In this document: in pieces, positions 57,507-64,000 of the stretch | How positions within the stretch are numbered: position 1 is the first letter of the stretch | How the letters are laid out: every line of letters begins with the position of its first letter | Made by a program: the position numbers and the translations under genes | Notes under the pieces: generated by a model | Databases searched by the model: none | The model's input: the letters and a program-made list of their open reading frames with translations, nothing else | What the model was told of the DNA's origin: nothing | Origin: Phaeosaccion multiseriatum | Lineage: Eukaryota; Ochrophyta, other classes | Assembly: GCA_965112735.1 (NCBI GenBank) | Contig: OZ218952.1 | Coordinates: 5,456,001 to 5,520,000 of the forward strand | Direction: 5' to 3' | Length of the DNA stretch: 64,000 nt

Positions 57507-60500
57507 ATGTCTAGCGTCCTCGACGAGCAGCGTAGGATACTCACAACCATCTTTCACGCCACGAGCGGACCCGCTTGGTCTAACACTGCAGGATGGAACA
57601 CGGAAGCACCATTGGAGACCTGGTTCGGAGTGGGCGTAGAGAATGGCTATGTGGTGAAGCTCGACCTGATAAGCAATGGCCTCAAAGGTGAGAGAGATGT
57701 GATTATGGTTGTTGCGCCTTGGGTCCTTAAGAGTTTTCTAAAGTCTTAAAGGTTCGAAAAGGTCGCTCTTTGTTCATGCAACAACATGTGATGGGTCTAG
57801 CATATTCGGGAAGGACGAAGTAAAGGGGGGCAAGAATGAGGCAGCGGCATGACGTGGTAGTCCAGCGATCCGTTCGCGTCCCCTTGACTTGACTTGATAT
57901 TAGTATGACTGAACAACTTTCCCCACATCTCAGGGAGTATTCCGCCGCAATTTGGAGAGCTTTCGCACCTTCGAGAACTTTCTCTCATCGCGAACAATCT
58001 AGAAGGTAGGTGGTACGCACACCCGTTCGCGTCCCTTTCGCTTGATTGTAGCGTGACCAAAGAGCTCTCCTTCCATCCACAGGGAACCTTCCCAAGGAGT
58101 TGGGAGATCTGACCAACTTGACGTGGCTCTCACTGGAAAACAACAAGCTCACCGGTGAGTGGTACACTTTCCCCTTTCGCGTCCTCTTGACTTGATATTT
58201 AGTATGGCTGAAGAACTTTCCTCCCATCCGCAGGGAGGATTCCGCCGCAACTTGGACAGCTTTCAAACCTTCAATACCTACGGCTCGATAATAACAATCT
58301 AGAAGGTAGGTGGCATATATATATATATATATATATACGCACACCCGTTCGCGTCCCTTTTACTTGATATGAGTATGACCAAAGAACTTTCCACCCATCC
58401 GCAGGGAGTATTCCACCCGAGCTTGGATGCCTTGAGAAGCTTCAGAATTTGGTCCTCCAGAACAACACTCTAGAAGGTAGGAGGTACGCGTACCCGTTCG
58501 CGTACCCGTTCGCGTCCCCTTGACTTGATATGAGTATGACCAAAGAACTTTCCTCCCATCCGCAGGGAGCATTCCACCCGTGCTTGGAGGTCTTCAGAAC
58601 CTTGTGTTTCTGTCCCTCAGCGGCAACAAGCTCACTGGTGAGTGGTACGCGCACCCGTTCGCGTCCCTTTCACTTGATATGAGTATGACCAAAGAACTTT
58701 CCTCCCATCCGAAGGGAGCATTCCAAGGGACCTTGGAAGTCTGGAGAGACTTGTGCGTTTGGACCTCTCCGACAACAAGCTCACTGGTAAGTGGGACGCG
58801 TACCCGTTCACGTCCCTTTCACTTGATACTTGGGTAGGGAACATGGCGAGATTTTCGATTAGCCCCTTCTGAGTGGTCCGGCTCCCTCGGCGACGTTCAG
58901 CTTGACCCACTGCTGCATTTCAAGACTCGCCACGCATCCTCCGCCGTGCCGTTCTATCTTGTCGCATCCCTGCCTGCAGGCTTTGCAACGGACACGAGTG
59001 AAGATTGGATACTCACATTTTGCAAGGGGATCCACTACTTTCAGGGGGAAGATAACTCGCCGCAGTACTTTCAGGTGCAAGATAATCCGCTTCAGTATCC
59101 GCCAGTTGGGGTGCTGCTGCAAGGACGGCACATGACGCAAAAGTACTTCGATGACTTGCGCAAGTGTTCAAAAGAAGTAAGGAGCCTCAAGGCCATGCTC
59201 TTAGGGCCCACAACAGTAGGCAAGACCAGGTACGATATGCCCTCTTCGTCACTTTGTCCTGTCTAGCTAAGTGCGATGGGCGACAGAGGAGTTCGAGGGC
59301 AGGAGAGAGGAGGGGAGAAATGCTAAGATACACACGTCTCGTTATTACCCACTGCTCTTGGTTAGCTTCCAACATGCCTTCCCCCCCCCCCGACGTTTCG
59401 TCCTTGTGTAGTTTGATGCGTAGCATCAGAGCAGGGCGGCCCAAAGCAACGGTGGAAGGGGAGAACCCGTCGACGGTCGGTGTTCACGTCGAGGGCTGCG
59501 AGCTCAAGACGTCGGAGGGTTCGGTTGTATCGTGTCGCTTCTTCGACTGTGGTGGTCAGCAAGACTATCACGGCCTGAGCAGCATGTTTATGACAGAAGG
59601 AGCTGCCTACCTGCTGGTGTGGAGTCCGCCCGACGATCCAAATGGCGCTGAGCTTGAACCGTTCTTTGAAATGCTCAAGCACGGCGCTTCGAAGTCCACT
59701 GCGCTCGGTGTAGCCAATAAATGCGACCAGTGGAAGGAGGCTCAGAGCGATTTGACGGCACGCTGTACGTCATTTCACAGTCTTGTGAAGGAGCAGCTCC
59801 GCGACGGGCGCATAACGTTGGGGGGGGAAATACACATGACGAGCTGCAAGGAGGACGGAGGGCGGGAGGAGGAGCTGAGGGTGTTGATGGAGGCGTTAAC
59901 GGACCTAGGCCAGACGTACGTAGTGGGTCCCTTGCTGGAGAAAGCAGTGGCCCTTCTGGACCGCATGGCGAAGGGGCACATCCTTCTGACAATGGGTGAA
60001 GTGGAAGAAGCGTGGAAGGTGGAGTTGCAGAAGGACGGAGACGAAGACGAGGACAAGGAGCTTGCGGATGTGATGCTCCAGTGCGGAGTCAATATGCTGT
60101 AAGTACGGAGGACCTTTGGGGCGAGTTTGTGCGGAATTGAGCGAGCCTATTAGCTGGGTATGGTCCAGATTCCCAAGGTTGTTGGCGTGGCTGAATACGG
60201 TTCGGACCAGCAAGGGCCGTTTTGTATTGAGTCCGAGGCAAGAGGGAACGTAAGCACCCGTGGGGGGCGGGGGTAGCTAGATCACTTTCCCGCCATGCCC
60301 CTCTCATTGCAACTCTCGGTGGGCGTGCAGGGACAGGAATGGAAGACTCGTGGTGGCTGGAGGCGTGGAGAAAGGTGCAGCCATTGTTCTTTCAGAGGCG
60401 GCCTTGTTTTCCAAGTTGATCAGTCCGCTCCTGACTCCGGCCGATGCCATCACTTCCGACGGTGAAGAAGTGCTTCTCGGTCGCAACGAGGTGTGTGTGA

Positions 60501-62724
60501 GATGGCAAAGAAAGATAGGAAGGGTTAGAACTTGGCCAGAGTTTACTGATGTTGTGTCGTCCGTCTGACATGCCTCCCCCCTTGTCCACACTTGTCTCTT
60601 TGCTTGCCTCCACCTGCCGTATCCTCGGTATTGCTTTTTTGTTGCCCCACGGAAGGGACCTTTCACACCACCCGCACTGAAGCCACTGAAGCCGAAGCGA
60701 CAAGTGGACGACGACGATGGACTTAAACTTGACAGACGTGGTGCCAACCAACTCAAGGATGGGGTGCTGACGGTTGGTTTCGCCAGATCGGTGTGGAACG
60801 CCGTTCTTCTTCGTGAGGGGGGGGACGGGGGAAGGACTTTCGACGAACAACAAGAAAAGGCTCTGCTGGGAAGGTTGGTGGACCTGGGCATCATTTTTGA
60901 GAAGGCTGAGTACGACAATGACCCGGGAGGGGTCATTGGTGGTGGCAATCCTGCCGAGGAGCAAGAGCTCCAATTCGTGGTCTCCCTCCGCATGCCAGAT
61001 GCGATGGACAGCTCGAACAAGCAAGCGCAGGCATTGAGAGAAGCGGCGGATGCGATCAGTGAGAAGATGAAGGAAGGGGAATACTTGAAGCAGGTGTACC
61101 TCCAGCTGGAGCGCCCCCCTTCCCCCGGGACCATTGCCAGGCTGGTGTCTACTCTTTCCACCAAGGGACTCGGTGAGGTGGCGGTTGGCTGGAGGCAAGG
61201 GGCGTTGTTCGTCGATGCACAACAGGCGTACATGGCATTTGTCAGCTATGACTGGACGAAACAACGCTTGTACCTGAAGGTGGCTGGTCTGTGGGAAGAA
61301 GGGGAGAAGCAGGTGAGGAAGAGGAAGGGGGGTCATATACGTGGCCTGATGTACTCACCACCGCGTCGCACTTACTCTGACTCTTGCAAGTTGTGTTTCT
61401 ACACTTTTTCGTTTTTGCGCTTCATCAACAATGCAACAAAGTGCGACTCTTTCCCGACCGTTGCGATGGGCTTGTTGCTCCGGCACACGGTCCGCCATCT
61501 CTCCTCCCACAAGTGCCGGTGGAAGGCCGTGTACGTGGTGAAGGACATGAAAGAAGAGTGGGGGCCACTCTGTGAGGTAAGAGAGAGTGTGTGGACTATG
61601 CTTGTGGTATAGTCGAGGCTTCTCTCGTGCCAGAGAAGCGTTGCTATCAGCTTGCGTGTGGCTGACAGATATCATAACTTTTGTGTTTTGGGGCGGAAAC
61701 AGGGAGACCTTCAGGAACTCGGGTGTGTGCTGGATAGCAGGTCGAGGAAAGCTGAGGCAGGCACAGACGAGCAGCGCCGGTTGTCTAAACATGATGTCGA
61801 GGGGCTGATCGCTACACCCGTCCCGAGCCCCCGCTGGGCGCCGCCGACCCTGGCCACGGATCACTTTGGAGACGAGTGGAAGAGGGTCTGCCACGACTTT
61901 AGAGAGGAGGCTTTCGGTACACTACGGACTTGTGTGAACACGTTCACGAAAAACCAGGTACAAGGCTGCTGCGAGCGAAGAGTAGGCCCAAGAGTAGGCC
62001 TGTGTTGACGACTTTGCTCCCCGAAACTTGCGTTCTGATGCGGATTTCCTTTTGTCCCTCTCTTCTATCAAAGGAACGCCTGCAAAAGGCGCGAGATGGG
62101 CTTCTCAACGACGGCGTAAGTCTTGTAATGAAGGACGATACGGAGTACCAAGTCTTCCTGAGCCACGCTGGGACGGAGAAGCGGGGCATTGTGTCTCTGC
62201 TGCACAGATGTCTGTGGCAGAGAGGAATTCCGACTTTCTTGGATGAGAGAAGCCTGGAGGCAGGAGACCGCGCGGAGGACAAGATGCTCGAGGTAGCCAA
62301 GGCCGCCCCGATTGGCGTGGTCGTGCTGAGTCCGTCTTTTGTGTGCCGAGAGTGGCCTCTTCAGGAGATGCAAATCTTCATGGACAGGGCGGAGAAGGGG
62401 GAAGCAACGCTGGTGCCGTTATTTTTCGGGCTGACGGTTGAGGAATGCTGGGACACGGGCAAATTAGAAGACGACCATCCCGGCGTGAAGAAGACATGGG
62501 GAAAGTGGAGCAAAGGGGAGGAAGGGGGTTGGGGTTGGCTTGAGCAGGGGAAGACAGCAGACGAGCTTGCGAAAGACCTGCTGTGGGGTGTGGGTATGCA
62601 CACGGGTCTCCGCGACGACCAGAAAGAAGATCTGTTTGCTCTCGCCAAAAGAGTGGCCAACAAGGTGGAAAGGGCATTGACGACGTTACATTCCAAGTCC
62701 AAGAAAAGAAAATTCGAAGGGTAG
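57507..62724 (+). CDS. LRR-Roc-COR-TIR receptor-like gene 4 (6 LRR exons, intact)
   Basis: Exons: 57507-57687 (N-cap), 6 LRR exons between 57934 and 58786, 58980-59229, 59412-60098 (Roc), 60331-60490, 60656-61312 (COR), 61391-61576, 61703-61957, 62074-62724 (TIR). They close in frame at 1152 aa. Approximate positions: N-cap 1-60; LRRs 61-204; P-loop GPTTVGKTS 280-288; DCGGQ 333-337; NKCD 390-393; COR about 440-860; TIR from YQVFLSHAG at 961, with REWPLQEM placing the candidate catalytic Glu near 1034; helical tail ending KRKFEG. It has far fewer LRRs than its sisters but the same N-cap, Roc, COR and TIR. The COR exon is a mosaic: its 5' part matches gene 2 (DAQQAYMAF), its 3' part genes 1 and 3 (LWEEGEKQVRKRKGG). 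Confidence 0.9.
57934..58786 (+). repeat. LRR exon-intron array of gene 4 (6 modules)
   Basis: 72-nt exons start at 57934, 58083, 58234, 58405, 58566 and 58715. The intron after 58305 carries an (AT)n expansion. Marker introns show that exons 58405 and 58566 correspond to gene 2 exons 35510 and 35671, while 58234 corresponds to gene 2 exon 36565. Confidence 0.93.
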
Positions 62725-63603
62725 GAGGGGGGTTCCACACTGACATGCACGTGTGATGGGGGGGGGCAGAAGCCCGGACGTGACGGGTACCATAACACAA
62801 GAATGAAATTGTATATAAACGTATTGTGTAGTGGAAGGAAGGTCCAGAAACGTGACGTCCATCTCAGAAGGCCAGCCAGAGCCGCCAGTCTTCGGGCCTA
62901 CGTGCTTCCACGCCGGGCCTTCTCAGGTGGTGGTCTTGTTTTTGGACTCTGCGTGCCTCTTGTCTGTCTGTCTGTCTACCACTCAGTTCGCTCGTTCGCT
63001 CGCTTGCTCCTCCACGCTCTTTTGCTGCATTGGTGTAACTTTGGTGTGCGTTGGTGTGCCTCACGCTTAACTTGTGTGGTGGGCCGTCAAGGACTATCCA
63101 CTTCACATACACAGTACTAGAACGGAGGGGAGCGGCCGCTTTTCATGTGGAGCCCTTGTCATGTTGTAAGTTGCTGGGCGATGAGTCAGGCAACGTCTTA
63201 GCACCGTAGGAATCACATTGCGGGGTCCGGCCTCTCTCTCCGCTCTAGTCGTATAAATTAATCCATAAACTATAATTGAATTGACAGATGGTATTAAAAC
63301 TTATAATAGGAGAGCTTGCTTGGGTTGTGCTCAAACACATGAAACCATGCAACAAGTAACCTTCCCCCTTACCCTACAACCCCCCCTGGCCCAGACAGTG
63401 TAACCGCCCCCCCCCTCCTCGGTCTTTCCCACTTGGGCCTCTAAGAACCCATTTTTTGCTTACTTGGGGCTCTCAGGGTACCCATTGTTTGCTTACCTGG
63501 GCCTCAGGGTATCTAGTGTTTGCCTACTTCGACCTCAGTTGGGCCCCAGGGTACCCATTACCCATTGTTCGCTTACTTGGGCCTGAGGGTGCCCATTATG
63601 TGC
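62725..63603. other. 3' flank of gene 4 and spacer
   Basis: Same organisation as in the earlier units: poly-G run, CTGT run, GCGGCCGC, the TTAA site without MITE (near 63294), then the minisatellite. No gene seen. Confidence 0.5.
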
Positions 63604-64000
63604 TTACTTGGGTCTCAGGGTGTTGATTATCTTGGCTCTATCGTCGTCATACACGTCTTCCCCGAGCCCAATCTTGGGGTTGCTCAGGAACTCGTTCTGA
63701 GGAGGAGGAGGAGGAGGAGGAGGACGAGCAGCAGCAGCAGGAGGAGGAGGGTGAGGAGGACACACACACACACACAGGCACACACACACGCCCAGACAAC
63801 ACGGGCAAACACAAACACACACATACACGCACACCCACACATACACACATATATACACACGCCGACACACATACATACACATACATACACACACCCACAC
63901 ACACACCTGCGCATCGTCGCTCTGATACACACACGAGAGCAGCGGGTTGTCGTCAAGATCGCCCACAAAGGCCCATGTATTCATGCCGTTCTTACACGTG
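63604..64000 (-). pseudogene. DUF3172-like gene, 3' part, copy D (runs off the window)
   Basis: The final exon 63696-63604 and the start of the middle exon (from 63907 to the window edge) are present. Whether this last copy is full-length, unlike A-C, cannot be seen here. Confidence 0.65.

Overview
The window is nuclear DNA of a eukaryote. Genes have many short GT-AG introns, simple-sequence repeats are very frequent, and there are LINE, copia and MITE-like insertions. Two genes point to a photosynthetic protist: an ISE2-like DSHCT helicase, and a gene resembling the DUF3172 family of cyanobacteria and plastids. The plant-type LRR-ROCO proteins with one LRR per exon resemble those described in brown algae (Ectocarpus). 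An ochrophyte-like alga is my best guess; the sequence does not prove it.

Left part (1-17.5 kb) is single-copy housekeeping DNA. It holds a complete ITPA-type nucleotide pyrophosphatase (2302-4113, +, 5 exons, 196 aa). Tail-to-tail with it is a 23-exon DExH RNA helicase (4425-15270, -, 1446 aa). Head-to-head with the helicase is an AP-3 sigma subunit (15915-17538, +, 5 exons, 173 aa). All exon chains were built by hand from splice signals and close in frame.

Right part (18.6-64 kb) is a tandem array with a unit of about 10.6-12.1 kb, present four times. Each unit holds: (i) a plus-strand intracellular receptor-like gene with domain order LRR - Roc GTPase - COR - TIR (starts at 22841, 34935, 45550, 57507); (ii) a minus-strand 3' fragment of a DUF3172-like gene; (iii) a decayed copia RNase H fragment; (iv) a conserved promoter block, often hit by 5'-truncated LINEs.

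In the receptors almost every LRR is one 72-nt exon with phase-1 introns on both sides. The introns are nearly identical to each other, so any intron-intron exchange preserves frame. LRR exon number differs sharply: 15, 14, 16 (two of them double-length) and 6. Some exon/intron blocks occur in a different order in different copies. Genes 2 and 4 look intact. Gene 1 has a 1-nt homopolymer deletion before its TIR exon, and gene 3 has a 2-nt insertion after its TIR core. By architecture these are candidate NLR-analogue immune receptors with a recombination-prone ligand domain; function is inference.

Several transposable elements can be delimited exactly because the paralogous units supply empty sites. 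They include a TCGG-ended family with 6-bp target duplications carrying GGGA/CCCT microsatellites, a TTAA-flanked foldback MITE, a perfect hairpin element, and three LINE insertions with 8-13 bp duplications. No tRNA, rRNA or CRISPR array was seen.
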